Positions 6,762 through 15,134 of a stretch of 64,000 bases of DNA are shown here, one piece after another. Each line of letters opens with the position of its first letter. Positions within the stretch are counted from its first letter, which is position 1. The notes beneath the pieces were generated by a model that was not told the origin of the DNA, did no database searches, and worked only from the letters and a program-made list of their open reading frames with translations. Both the position numbers and the translations under genes were made by a program. The DNA is from Maribacter hydrothermalis (GTDB taxonomy: Bacteria > Bacteroidota > Bacteroidia > Flavobacteriales > Flavobacteriaceae), in the NCBI RefSeq assembly GCF_001913155.1, contig NZ_CP018760.1:2728001-2792000 (forward strand), read 5' to 3'.

Positions 6762-9614
6762 TTATCTATTTAGGTAAAGTCGACCTTGAATAGATTCTGA
6801 GTTACCTTTGTTATAATTAATAATGTAAAAATAGACTCCGTTTGGCGCTGTGGCCGAACCATGTTTACCGTTCCATGCAGGTTTTCCTCTATCACCTTTA
6901 AATAGTGTTGTTCCGTATCTATTTATAATTTCTAAAGTGTAATTAGGAAATATGGTTTCTATATTCGGAATAAAAAAGGTGTCGTTTCTACCATCTGCAT
7001 TTGGTGAAAATCCGTCTGGAATAAAGAAATCATAATTTTCAGGGTCACAATTGCTTAAATCTATGGTAACAGGAACACGAGTAGCCGAAGAGCACCCGGT
7101 TGTTGGATCGTAATTTTCAGCATAGTAAATGCTATCTGTTACTAATGGAATATCATCTGATAAAGGAGTACCGCCAGTTTCAGTACTAAACCAAAATACA
7201 TCATTATCAAATTCGTCTACTAAAGTCCTTAGTGTAAGTACAGTAGGATTATCCAATCCACATACAGCCAAGACATCGGCTGACAATTGTGTTGGTGTAA
7301 CAGAATTAACAATAGGTATAATTGTTAACCGTTCTGAGCTATTGCATCCATTAGTATTTGTTGCAGCGAAATAGGGTTGGTTGTTAATTATCGTGGTTGT
7401 TGAGGCTAATTCATTCCCCCCTGTGAGAGCATCAAACCAGGTAACGGAATTACCAATACCAGCATCAATCTCTATATTTGCCAATATTGGGTTCGTTTCA
7501 GCGCAAAACTGTGGATTTAAATTGGAACTCGTAGGAGCTTCGGGATTACCAAAACTAACCGTTACTTGAACACGGTCGGTACCTTCACAATTATTTAAAG
7601 TATCCGTATTAGAAATATAATAGTCTTCACCATCTATCAAAGCTGTTGAAATAGGTAAAATGTCAGTGTCAGTGTCCGTATCATAAAATAAGATATCACC
7701 TTCAGCAGTAACTTCAATGTCCATTAAGGTAGGTCCACCTGTATATTCACTCATGCAAAAATTTTGATTTGCTGCAGCCACTGGCGCTGCGGGAACGCCG
7801 CCTATAGAAAAATTCTCATTCTCTTCAAACTCAAAATCTATTCGGCAGGGTGTGGCATCATTTTGAATACTTCGTACACTTGCCGTGTAATTACCTACAG
7901 GCAAAGCGTCAACATCTATTTGATACGCTGCCGTACCACCCGTAAAATTTATGGTGTTTGTAGTTAAAACCGAATTAGAAATTATTTCGGTAACATCATA
8001 CGTAATAGTATAAGTGCCGTTGGGTAATATAGGCGCATCAACAAGAACATCTATTTGTGTAGCATCGCAATTATTATCAACTATTAAATTTAGTTGAATA
8101 GTATTTGGTACGGGAGTTACTGTAAAAATATCTGCTATGGGGCAGTTTGTAGCATAAGTATTTGAAATGGAAGGACGTACCTCATATTCCCCTTCAACAA
8201 TAAAATTACTACCAGATATTGTAAATGCGGCGTCACCATTGGTAAATTCTAAATCAAAAGAAGTTGAAGTTGAGGTACTCCCATCGGGATTTGTTATTTC
8301 ATAATTGGTAGTGAAATTTCCGTTTGCCAAATTACCGGTTGCGTCAAGGATTTCTGTAATTTGTATCTCGGCATTATTTTCTATGCAAATATCCTGTACA
8401 TCTGCTTTGGAACTTGCTACCAAAAAAGTGGTTGGCGGTACAATTACTCTTGGGCAAACATCGCGCATTGGGGAAACACTTTCAATACCTATAATTTCAA
8501 GGGTAACAGTTCGGTTTAACGGGACTAAGTTTTGATTTACCATAAAGCTTCCACTTCCATTAGTTAATAAAGCAGGCGCAATGTCGGTACTATTATTTAT
8601 TGTGTATTCAATTAAAAAACTACCATTATGCAGCATGGTATCGTCATATGCTAAATTTACTTCATAATCATAACCTAGGCAGATATCGTCAGCAGTAATA
8701 GTGCCAACTAAAACAGGTAAAATATCAATATTAACTGTCGCCTCTCTTTTTTCGCAAACAGGATGACTTGGATAAACTGTATACGTGAAAGAATACGTGC
8801 CATAGCCGAAATTAGTATTCAATTCTTCTATGTTTATAAACGAATCGTTTAAATCACTTAATTGACCCGTACCGTTTTCAGACCATGTTCCGTTTGGATC
8901 TTCGCCAGTTAATTGCCCATAAAGGTCAAAATTGGTATATGCAGATAAATCATCGTTTGCGCAAAAGGTAACACTGTTTGCAATACCAGGTTCAGCCGGT
9001 GGATGAACTTCTAAAACAACAGTAGCGGTTCTAGCAGCGCAACTATTTACTGCGGGTACGGTATACGTAAAAATATAAATTCCTGTGCCTGCAGCTTGTG
9101 CATTAAAGGTATAACCTTCCAGTTGGTTGGTCACGGTGCTAGGGTCTTCTTCCCATAAACCATTAAAATCTTGAACTTTACCGTCAACATTACTTCCTAG
9201 AAATCCGTGTAAGTTTACACTGTTATCATCTCCGCATGCATTTGCACTACCGTCTATATTATCTTCGCCTGGATAACCGCCAAGGTTAATAGTCACCGTT
9301 GCTGTTTGGTTACATGACGTATTGGTATACGTAAAAGAATGTGTTCCGTAATTATTTATTCGCCATAAATCTAAGATTCCAGTGCTTTGATTTAATGCAT
9401 AGAAATTTTCGGGGTTTGTTGTTGCCCATGTTCCACCAGCTATGGGTGATCCACCAAGCTGAGAAAAGAGATTGTATGAACGATTGGTGTCATCCGAATC
9501 TTTATTGCAAATTTCTATAGTGGAATCAGAACCGGCACATTGCCCTTGTACAAAGTTTGAAAAACTAAGTAGTAAGAATGCAATTATGACAAACCTTAAT
9601 TTTAATTTGTTCAT
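6762..9614 (-). CDS. Secreted T9SS type B sorting protein (gliding motility-associated C-terminal domain), 950 aa
   Basis: A signal peptide (residues 1 to about 24) is followed by three repeated modules of about 90-100 residues, each with NLxGxLxG.. GTW.. GxYxFTYTV.. C.. ATVxI, up to about residue 300. A middle beta-rich part follows, then about three Ig-like modules (FYDTDTDTD.., WFDALTGG.., WFSTETGG..) to about residue 860. The end, from FFIPDGFSPNADGRNDTF to GRLYLNR, is the gliding-motility-associated C-terminal domain used as a type B signal by the type IX secretion system. The product should be exported and held at the cell surface, probably as an adhesin-like protein. It is the first gene of the operon with PorP/SprF and the OmpA-family protein. 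Confidence 0.92.
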   Translation of the reverse strand: MNKLKLRFVIIAFLLLSFSNFVQGQCAGSDSTIEICNKDSDDTNRSYNLFSQLGGSPIAGGTWATTNPENFYALNQSTGILDLWRINNYGTHSFTYTNTSCNQTATVTINLGGYPGEDNIDGSANACGDDNSVNLHGFLGSNVDGKVQDFNGLWEEDPSTVTNQLEGYTFNAQAAGTGIYIFTYTVPAVNSCAARTATVVLEVHPPAEPGIANSVTFCANDDLSAYTNFDLYGQLTGEDPNGTWSENGTGQLSDLNDSFINIEELNTNFGYGTYSFTYTVYPSHPVCEKREATVNIDILPVLVGTITADDICLGYDYEVNLAYDDTMLHNGSFLIEYTINNSTDIAPALLTNGSGSFMVNQNLVPLNRTVTLEIIGIESVSPMRDVCPRVIVPPTTFLVASSKADVQDICIENNAEIQITEILDATGNLANGNFTTNYEITNPDGSTSTSTSFDLEFTNGDAAFTISGSNFIVEGEYEVRPSISNTYATNCPIADIFTVTPVPNTIQLNLIVDNNCDATQIDVLVDAPILPNGTYTITYDVTEIISNSVLTTNTINFTGGTAAYQIDVDALPVGNYTASVRSIQNDATPCRIDFEFEENENFSIGGVPAAPVAAANQNFCMSEYTGGPTLMDIEVTAEGDILFYDTDTDTDILPISTALIDGEDYYISNTDTLNNCEGTDRVQVTVSFGNPEAPTSSNLNPQFCAETNPILANIEIDAGIGNSVTWFDALTGGNELASTTTIINNQPYFAATNTNGCNSSERLTIIPIVNSVTPTQLSADVLAVCGLDNPTVLTLRTLVDEFDNDVFWFSTETGGTPLSDDIPLVTDSIYYAENYDPTTGCSSATRVPVTIDLSNCDPENYDFFIPDGFSPNADGRNDTFFIPNIETIFPNYTLEIINRYGTTLFKGDRGKPAWNGKHGSATAPNGVYFYIINYNKGNSESIQGRLYLNR

Positions 9615-9841
9615 TGAACGGGGGTTGGTTTTTGAATATAATTATTCGGTTTTAAAGGTATTTTGGATTTCACTTCTCAGAAAAATATTGTTGTAAGACA
9701 TTAAATTTGTAGGGTGAATACTACTAAAATTGATATTGAGTGTTAATAAAAAGTGTATTTCATCGATTAAAAAACAGAAATTGATGGACTAATGATGTCT
9801 ATTGTATACTGGTATTAGGTCTTTAATATTTGTACAATACG

Positions 9842-9849
9842 TATCTTTG
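9842..9849 (+). promoter_or_regulatory. Possible -7 promoter box for mpl
   Basis: TATCTTTG matches the Bacteroidota -7 consensus TAnnTTTG exactly and ends 17 bases before the mpl ATG. The -33 TTTG expected about 19-21 bases upstream is not well matched (a TTTG at 9829-9832 is too close), so this is a partial match only. Confidence 0.4.
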
Positions 9850-9866
9850 AAAACTAAAATTTAGGA

Positions 9867-11222
9867 ATGCGAATACATTTTATTGCAATAGGTGGGAGTG
9901 CAATGCACAACTTGGCTTTGGCCCTTGAACATAAGGGATATATTATTACAGGTAGCGACGATGTTATTTTTGAACCTTCTAAATCTAGGTTGGCTGCAAA
10001 AGGTTTATTACCTGAAGAATTTGGATGGTTCCCAGAAAAAATTACTTCGGATTTAGATGCCATAGTTTTAGGAATGCATGCCAAAGCAGACAATCCTGAA
10101 TTGTTAAAAGCACAAGAATTAGGTATTACCATTTATTCGTACCCAGAATTTTTATACGAGCAGTCTAAGAATAAAACAAGAGTAGTCATTGGCGGAAGCC
10201 ATGGGAAAACTACTATTACTTCTATGATTTTACATGTACTTAATTTTCATGATATTGAAGTTGATTATATGGTAGGGGCGCAATTAGATGGCTTTGAACG
10301 TATGGTACATTTAACAGAGGATAATGATTTTATTGTGCTTGAAGGAGATGAGTATTTGTCTTCTCCAATAGATCGTAGGCCTAAGTTTCATTTATATAAA
10401 CCCAATATTGCCCTATTAAGTGGTATTGCATGGGACCATATAAATGTATTTCCAACATTTGAGAATTATGTGGAGCAATTTAAAATTTTTGTAGACAGTA
10501 TCGTAAAAGGAGGGTCAATTACTTATAATGTTGAAGATAAAGCGGTAAAAGAAGTTGTCGAAGCATCTGAAAATGCAATTCGTAAGCTTCCTTATTCTAC
10601 ACCAGAATATGCTGTAGAAAACGGTGAAACACTTTTAGAAACTTCAGAAGGGCCTATGCCTATAGAAGTATTTGGGAAACATAATTTAAGCAACTTGGCC
10701 GGTGCAAAATGGATTTGCCAAAACATGGGGGTCGACGAAGATGATTTCTACGAGGCAATTGCCTCTTTTAAAGGCGCATCTAAACGATTAGAAAAAATAG
10801 CTGAAGGAGCTACAAGTATTGCGTATAAGGACTTTGCACATTCGCCTAGTAAAGTAGCGGCAACTACTAAAGCAGTAAAGGAGCAATACCCAGAAAGAAA
10901 ATTGATTGCTTGTTTAGAACTACATACGTATAGCAGTTTTAATCCAGAATTTTTAAAGGAATATAAAGGTGCCCTAGATGCTGCAGATGAAGCAGTAATT
11001 TTTTTCTTGCCAGAATCGGTTGCAATTAAGAAATTGGAAGCCGTAACTCCACAACAAATATCTGAAGCTTTTTATAGAGATGACTTAAATATCTTTACCG
11101 ATGCAAAATCTTTCCATGAGTATTTAGAAAATCAAGACTACAAGAATACAACCTTGTTATTAATGAGCTCTGGAAATTATGGAGGTTTCGATTTAAAGAA
11201 ATTTCAAGAGTTGATGAGTTAA
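9867..11222 (+). CDS. mpl: UDP-N-acetylmuramate:L-Ala-gamma-D-Glu-meso-DAP ligase, 451 aa
   Basis: Mur-ligase-family enzyme of peptidoglycan recycling: it joins the tripeptide released from old wall to UDP-MurNAc in an ATP-dependent step in the cytosol. Seen: N-terminal Rossmann-like HFIAIGGSAMHNLA, the ATP P-loop GGSHGKTT at residues 109-116, the central-domain LEGDEYLSS and HINVF segments, and the C-terminal-domain DFAHSPSK and ELHTYSS segments. Mpl differs from MurC by the MHNLA-type N terminus and by length (about 450 residues), both matched here. It is monocistronic as far as can be seen, with a promoter-like box just upstream. The ATG at 9867 follows an AGGA sequence by one base. Confidence 0.93.
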   Translation: MRIHFIAIGGSAMHNLALALEHKGYIITGSDDVIFEPSKSRLAAKGLLPEEFGWFPEKITSDLDAIVLGMHAKADNPELLKAQELGITIYSYPEFLYEQSKNKTRVVIGGSHGKTTITSMILHVLNFHDIEVDYMVGAQLDGFERMVHLTEDNDFIVLEGDEYLSSPIDRRPKFHLYKPNIALLSGIAWDHINVFPTFENYVEQFKIFVDSIVKGGSITYNVEDKAVKEVVEASENAIRKLPYSTPEYAVENGETLLETSEGPMPIEVFGKHNLSNLAGAKWICQNMGVDEDDFYEAIASFKGASKRLEKIAEGATSIAYKDFAHSPSKVAATTKAVKEQYPERKLIACLELHTYSSFNPEFLKEYKGALDAADEAVIFFLPESVAIKKLEAVTPQQISEAFYRDDLNIFTDAKSFHEYLENQDYKNTTLLLMSSGNYGGFDLKKFQELMS

Positions 11223-11236
11223 GGTGGTAGAACGAA

Positions 11237-11298
11237 GTATTAAGTACAAAGTACAAAGGTGGAATAGAGGAAAGAGTATTAAGTAAAAGGTACTAAGT
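11237..11298. repeat. Imperfect direct repeats of TATTAAGTAC type
   Basis: Two copies of a unit GTATTAAGTAC-AAAGTAC (11237-11254) and GTATTAAGTA-AAAGGTACTAAGT (11276-11298) lie in the gap between mpl and the next gene. Short AAGTACnnAGTA arrays like this could be remnants of a dispersed intergenic repeat; no function is visible. Confidence 0.5.
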
Positions 11299-11360
11299 CT
11301 TTTTGAACATGAATTTGAACTTATTTTTTTTCAACAGACAACAAGCCAACAGCCAATATT

Positions 11361-11804
11361 TTATACACCAAACTGAGTTAAATGATGGTCAAGATGTTTA
11401 TACTGCATTTGTCCCCACTGTTCTTTCGTAAATGTACCAAATGCGGGATGCGGGTACCAATCTTCTCTATCACGAACGGCATAAAAATCGTTCACTAAGG
11501 TTTTAAGAACATCGTGTTCAATTTTAAAATCTTTGTCTTCCCTTGTTTTTAGTTGAGGTGCTGTGGGTAAATTTTTTCGCCAAGCTTTATCGTTATATAA
11601 CGACTTCTTAAAAAAAGTTTTTACAAACCAATTTCCTTTAGAGGTATTAGGTTTGTTAGTAATTGCAAGTTTAAGTGGATATTGGCAATGCCATACCATT
11701 TGGCCAACAGTCATTTTTCCCCAACCTCTTTCTGAGTTTTCGCTTAGTTGTTCTATTCTTCCCTTAATTTCTTGATACGCTTCGTCGGTTAGTAATGATT
11801 TCAT
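11361..11804 (-). CDS. DUF1569-like (DinB-type helical bundle) protein, 147 aa
   Basis: Short cytosolic protein with the DUF1569 pattern: GWGKMTVGQMVWHCQYPLKLA near the N terminus and HPAFGTFTKEQWGQMQYKHLDHHLTQF at the C terminus. The conserved His residues (one in MVWHC, two in HLDHHL) are those that bind metal in the related DinB/YfiT four-helix bundles. The enzymatic role is not known. The gene is convergent with mpl and divergent from radC, with 61 bases to radC. No operon partner. Confidence 0.8.
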   Translation of the reverse strand: MKSLLTDEAYQEIKGRIEQLSENSERGWGKMTVGQMVWHCQYPLKLAITNKPNTSKGNWFVKTFFKKSLYNDKAWRKNLPTAPQLKTREDKDFKIEHDVLKTLVNDFYAVRDREDWYPHPAFGTFTKEQWGQMQYKHLDHHLTQFGV

Positions 11805-11865
11805 GTTTCGTTTTTAATTGATGTATAAATTTACCATAAAATAATTAGTTCTGTATCTTTAGCCA

Positions 11866-12564
11866 ATGCAGCATAAACCCACATCGTTTTCTATAAAGAA
11901 CTGGTCAGATGATGATAAGCCTAGAGAAAAACTGGTTCAGAAAGGGCGATCCGTATTATCCGATGCAGAATTGATAGCTATTTTAATTGGTTCTGGAAGT
12001 AGATCGGAAAGTGCTGTAGAACTATCTAAACGTATTTTAGCATCCGTAGATAATAATTTAAATGATTTAGGAAGACTTTCTATTAAACAACTAATGACTT
12101 TTAAAGGAATTGGTGAAGCAAAGGCGGTTAGTATTGCAGCTGCTTTGGAAGTGGGTCGCAGAAGAAGAGGGGAAGATGCTGTAAAAGTTGATAAAATAGG
12201 TAGTAGTAAAGATGTCTACAATCTTTTACAACCAATTCTTGGCGATTTGGAACATGAAGAATTTTGGATTCTCTTTTTAAATAATTCCAATAAAGTATTA
12301 CATAAAGCACAACTAAGTAAAGGGGGTATAACAGGGACTTTGGTAGATGTTCGTTTGGTAATGAAACAAACATTGGAATTAGGTGCGGTTGCAATAATTT
12401 TGGCGCATAACCACCCATCAGGTACTTTAAGACCAAGTACGGCCGACAAACAAATTACTCAAAAAATAAAAAATGCCTGTGAAACTTTAGATGTTAAGGT
12501 CTTAGATCATTTGATCATTACTCAGAAAAGTTATTATAGCTTTGCCGATGAAAAAATTCTATAA
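11866..12564 (+). CDS. radC: RadC family protein (JAB1/MPN domain), 232 aa
   Basis: N-terminal helix-hairpin-helix region (TFKGIGEAKA about residues 78-87) followed by an MPN/JAMM domain whose metal motif HNHPSG is at 181-186 with Ser 191 and Asp 194 in the expected H-x-H-x(7)-S-x2-D spacing; the family Glu lies upstream (LEHEEF). Length is normal. Despite the name a direct role in DNA repair is doubtful for the family, and the biochemical activity is unsettled. The stop TAA is followed at once by the ATG of the next gene, so the two are probably co-translated. A TATCTTTA box ends five bases before the ATG, so the mRNA may have almost no leader. Confidence 0.92.
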   Translation: MQHKPTSFSIKNWSDDDKPREKLVQKGRSVLSDAELIAILIGSGSRSESAVELSKRILASVDNNLNDLGRLSIKQLMTFKGIGEAKAVSIAAALEVGRRRRGEDAVKVDKIGSSKDVYNLLQPILGDLEHEEFWILFLNNSNKVLHKAQLSKGGITGTLVDVRLVMKQTLELGAVAIILAHNHPSGTLRPSTADKQITQKIKNACETLDVKVLDHLIITQKSYYSFADEKIL

Positions 12565-13860
12565 ATGTTATTAATTTATACGCATAAAATTACACCAAGG
12601 CTAACCTATATAATGAGGCATGTCTTTGTAAATATTTTGGGTGTTGAGGTTGATTTTACGACCAAAGTTGAGGATTTTATAAAACATTCCGGACCAAAAA
12701 TAACATATACAAAACAACCTTTACAGAACGAATTTTTTATTCGTAGTAATGAATTATTGTTTGAGCAAAGCATTAATGATATTGAGGTAAGTATTGCCGA
12801 TTGGGAGGGAATTCCCTGTTTTTTTTCTACAGGCGAACGGAGTAATCTTCCCTTTGATATTTTTGCGGCTAGTTTTTTTTTAATTGCCAGATACGAAGAA
12901 TATTTGCCCCATGTAAAAGATATTCACGGTCGTTTTTCGCCTAAAGACAGTATTGCCTATCAAAACGGATTTCTACAAAAACCTGTCGTAGATATTTGGG
13001 CTTATAAATTTTTAAATGTTCTAAAAGAACGATTCCCTGATTTGGTATTTAAAGCCAAATCATTTGACTTTATTTCAGTTTTAGATGTAGCTACTTCTCA
13101 TTGCTATGCCAATAGAGGTGTAGTACGTGGTGTTGCCGGTTTATTGATGGATTTAGGGACATTTAAGTTAAAGCGGGTAGTAGACCGCATTTTAGTAGGT
13201 TTAAATAGGCAAAAGGATCCTTACGACAATTATGAAGAATTAATTTCATTGCACAGGAAGAATAACATAAAATGTAATTTCTTTTTTCAGTTTGCCGACT
13301 ACTCTAAATACGATAAAAATGTTTCTACAAATAGTATAAAGTTTAAATCGCTCATAAAATATGTGGCCGATTATGCTCCAGTATCATTAGCAGCTTCGTA
13401 TAGTTCATTTTCAGATTTAGACTTGTTGAAAAAAGAAAAAAGAAACTTAGAAGGGATTATTAATAGACCCGTAACTAGTTCTAAAATGCGCTATAATAGA
13501 GTAGATGTTCCAGAAACATATAGAAATTTAATGGCGGCAGAATTTACTGATGATTATACTATGGGGTATACTTATGAATTGGGGTTTAGAGCAGGTACAT
13601 GTACTTCTTTTCAGTTTTATGATATTCCTTTGGAAGTTAAACAACCCATTAAAGTTCACCCTTTTGCAGTTCATGATTATGCTTTATCGAAAATTAAGAA
13701 AGATGAAGTTGTACTACAGCAAATAAAAATGCTGGCAAATGAGGTGAAACACGTTAATGGGACTATGATAGTAATGTTTTCAAATGAACTGTTAGGGAAT
13801 AAAGAAACACGCAATTGGCTGTCTCTATATACCGATATAATTAATGAACATCATGTTTAA
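12565..13860 (+). CDS. Polysaccharide-deacetylase-like protein, 431 aa
   Basis: The N-terminal region (VFVNILGVEVDFTT, then DIFAASFFLIARYEEYLPH and GFLQKPVVDIWAY) is the conserved unit found ahead of deacetylase-like domains in flavobacteria. The second half has the layout of the NodB/deacetylase fold (FISVLDVATSHCYANRG, NNIKCNFFFQFADYSKYD, GTCTSFQFYDI). The metal-binding D-x-D seen in active relatives reads D-V-A here, so activity on a polysaccharide is uncertain. It starts directly after the radC stop and overlaps the next gene by 17 bases, so radC, this gene and the HAD gene form one operon. No signal peptide is visible. Confidence 0.7.
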   Translation: MLLIYTHKITPRLTYIMRHVFVNILGVEVDFTTKVEDFIKHSGPKITYTKQPLQNEFFIRSNELLFEQSINDIEVSIADWEGIPCFFSTGERSNLPFDIFAASFFLIARYEEYLPHVKDIHGRFSPKDSIAYQNGFLQKPVVDIWAYKFLNVLKERFPDLVFKAKSFDFISVLDVATSHCYANRGVVRGVAGLLMDLGTFKLKRVVDRILVGLNRQKDPYDNYEELISLHRKNNIKCNFFFQFADYSKYDKNVSTNSIKFKSLIKYVADYAPVSLAASYSSFSDLDLLKKEKRNLEGIINRPVTSSKMRYNRVDVPETYRNLMAAEFTDDYTMGYTYELGFRAGTCTSFQFYDIPLEVKQPIKVHPFAVHDYALSKIKKDEVVLQQIKMLANEVKHVNGTMIVMFSNELLGNKETRNWLSLYTDIINEHHV

Positions 13861-14542
13861 AAATAAGATTACGGATATTTTTTTTGATTTGGATCACACC
13901 CTATGGGATTTTGAGAAAAATTCGGCATTTACATTTCAAAAAATATTTAAAGAACAGGAAATTAATTTAGAGATAGAAGATTTTTTACGAGTTTATGTTC
14001 CTGCTAATTTGAAATTTTGGAAATTATATAGAGAAGAAAAAATTTCGAAAACGGAATTGCGATATCAACGATTGAAATCTGTTTTTGATACTATTGGTTA
14101 CGATGCCACAGATACTATTATAAATACCTTGGCAGAGGAGTATATTAATAATTTATCCTCTTACAACACTCTTTTTCCAAATACTATAGAGGTTTTAGAT
14201 TACCTACAGCCTAAATATAAGCTTCATATCATTACCAATGGATTTCAAGAAATTCAAGAGAAGAAATTAAGAAATTCTGGTATTCATAAATATTTTAATC
14301 AGATTATAGATTCTGAATTGGCAGGTGTAAAAAAACCAAACCCAATAATATTTAATCTGGCCTTAAATAAAGCCGGGGCATTACCCCACAGTTCTTTAAT
14401 GATCGGTGATAGTTTGGAAGCTGATATTCTAGGGGCAAAATCGGTTGGTTTTCATACAATTCACTTTAACGCACATAGAGAAGAACATCATACCATAGCC
14501 CCAATTATTTACGATTTACAAGAAATAAAATCACTTTTATAG
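13844..14542 (+). CDS. YjjG-type noncanonical pyrimidine nucleotidase (HAD family), 232 aa
   Basis: HAD-superfamily phosphatase with all four motifs: DLDHTLWDF (I, nucleophile and acid Asp), IITNG (II), KKPNPIIF (III, Lys) and MIGDSLEADILGA (IV). An alpha-helical cap sits between I and II, and the DHTLWDFEKN form of motif I is typical of YjjG, which dephosphorylates damaged pyrimidine nucleotides. It overlaps the end of the preceding gene; the start may be ATG 13844 or the ATG nine bases later (13853), which gives MFKNKITDIFF. Last gene of the radC operon. Confidence 0.87.
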   Translation: MNIMFKNKITDIFFDLDHTLWDFEKNSAFTFQKIFKEQEINLEIEDFLRVYVPANLKFWKLYREEKISKTELRYQRLKSVFDTIGYDATDTIINTLAEEYINNLSSYNTLFPNTIEVLDYLQPKYKLHIITNGFQEIQEKKLRNSGIHKYFNQIIDSELAGVKKPNPIIFNLALNKAGALPHSSLMIGDSLEADILGAKSVGFHTIHFNAHREEHHTIAPIIYDLQEIKSLL

Positions 14543-14591
14543 AGTTTATATTACTATAAGGTCAGCCCTGTATTAATATTTAGTAGTAAAA

Positions 14592-15134
14592 ATGAAATGT
14601 ATTCGTGCTTGTATAGCAATACTTTTTGGAGTTCTATTGGTTACCGCATGTTCTGAGGAACAAGATTTTGACCAACTAGATGATTTAGAAATTACACCTA
14701 GTTATGAAACAGGCATTTTCTATGTAAAGGCACAAGAGAGTTTAATTAATAGAGTTTCTGGTCTAAGTTTTTTTTCTCAGGATTTTAATTTTGATGCTTT
14801 CGAAGAACCCTTTTTTGCTAACAGAGTACAATCGGGTGTGCTAAGTTATGAATTGGAAAATACGACGAGCAAACCCATAGAAATTAGACTAGAGTTTTTG
14901 GATGAAAACGAAAATGTTATAGATACAGAAGTATTTAGAATGGACGCTGAACCTACTTCTACATTAATAAGAAATGTGGCATATGGCGCAACAGGCAAAA
15001 GCCTTGATATTATAAGAAATACTTCAAAAATTAGGTTGTTTGCTGCTAATTTAGGAGATAATAGTAGTACTTCTAGTCTTCCTGATCCTGCAATTGTACT
15101 ACGTTCAAGTGCTAAATTTACATTAGAGTTATAA
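14592..15134 (+). CDS. Hypothetical lipoprotein, 180 aa
   Basis: Signal peptide with lipobox LVTAC (Cys at 20), so the protein is lipid-anchored. The mature part begins with an acidic stretch (SEEQDFDQLDDLE) and is predicted beta-rich, with the motif ENTTSKPIEIRLEFLDEN. I do not recognise a named family. Its stop overlaps the ATG of the following outer-membrane protein gene by one base (TAATG), so the two are translationally coupled and probably act together at the outer membrane. Confidence 0.8.
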   Translation: MKCIRACIAILFGVLLVTACSEEQDFDQLDDLEITPSYETGIFYVKAQESLINRVSGLSFFSQDFNFDAFEEPFFANRVQSGVLSYELENTTSKPIEIRLEFLDENENVIDTEVFRMDAEPTSTLIRNVAYGATGKSLDIIRNTSKIRLFAANLGDNSSTSSLPDPAIVLRSSAKFTLEL

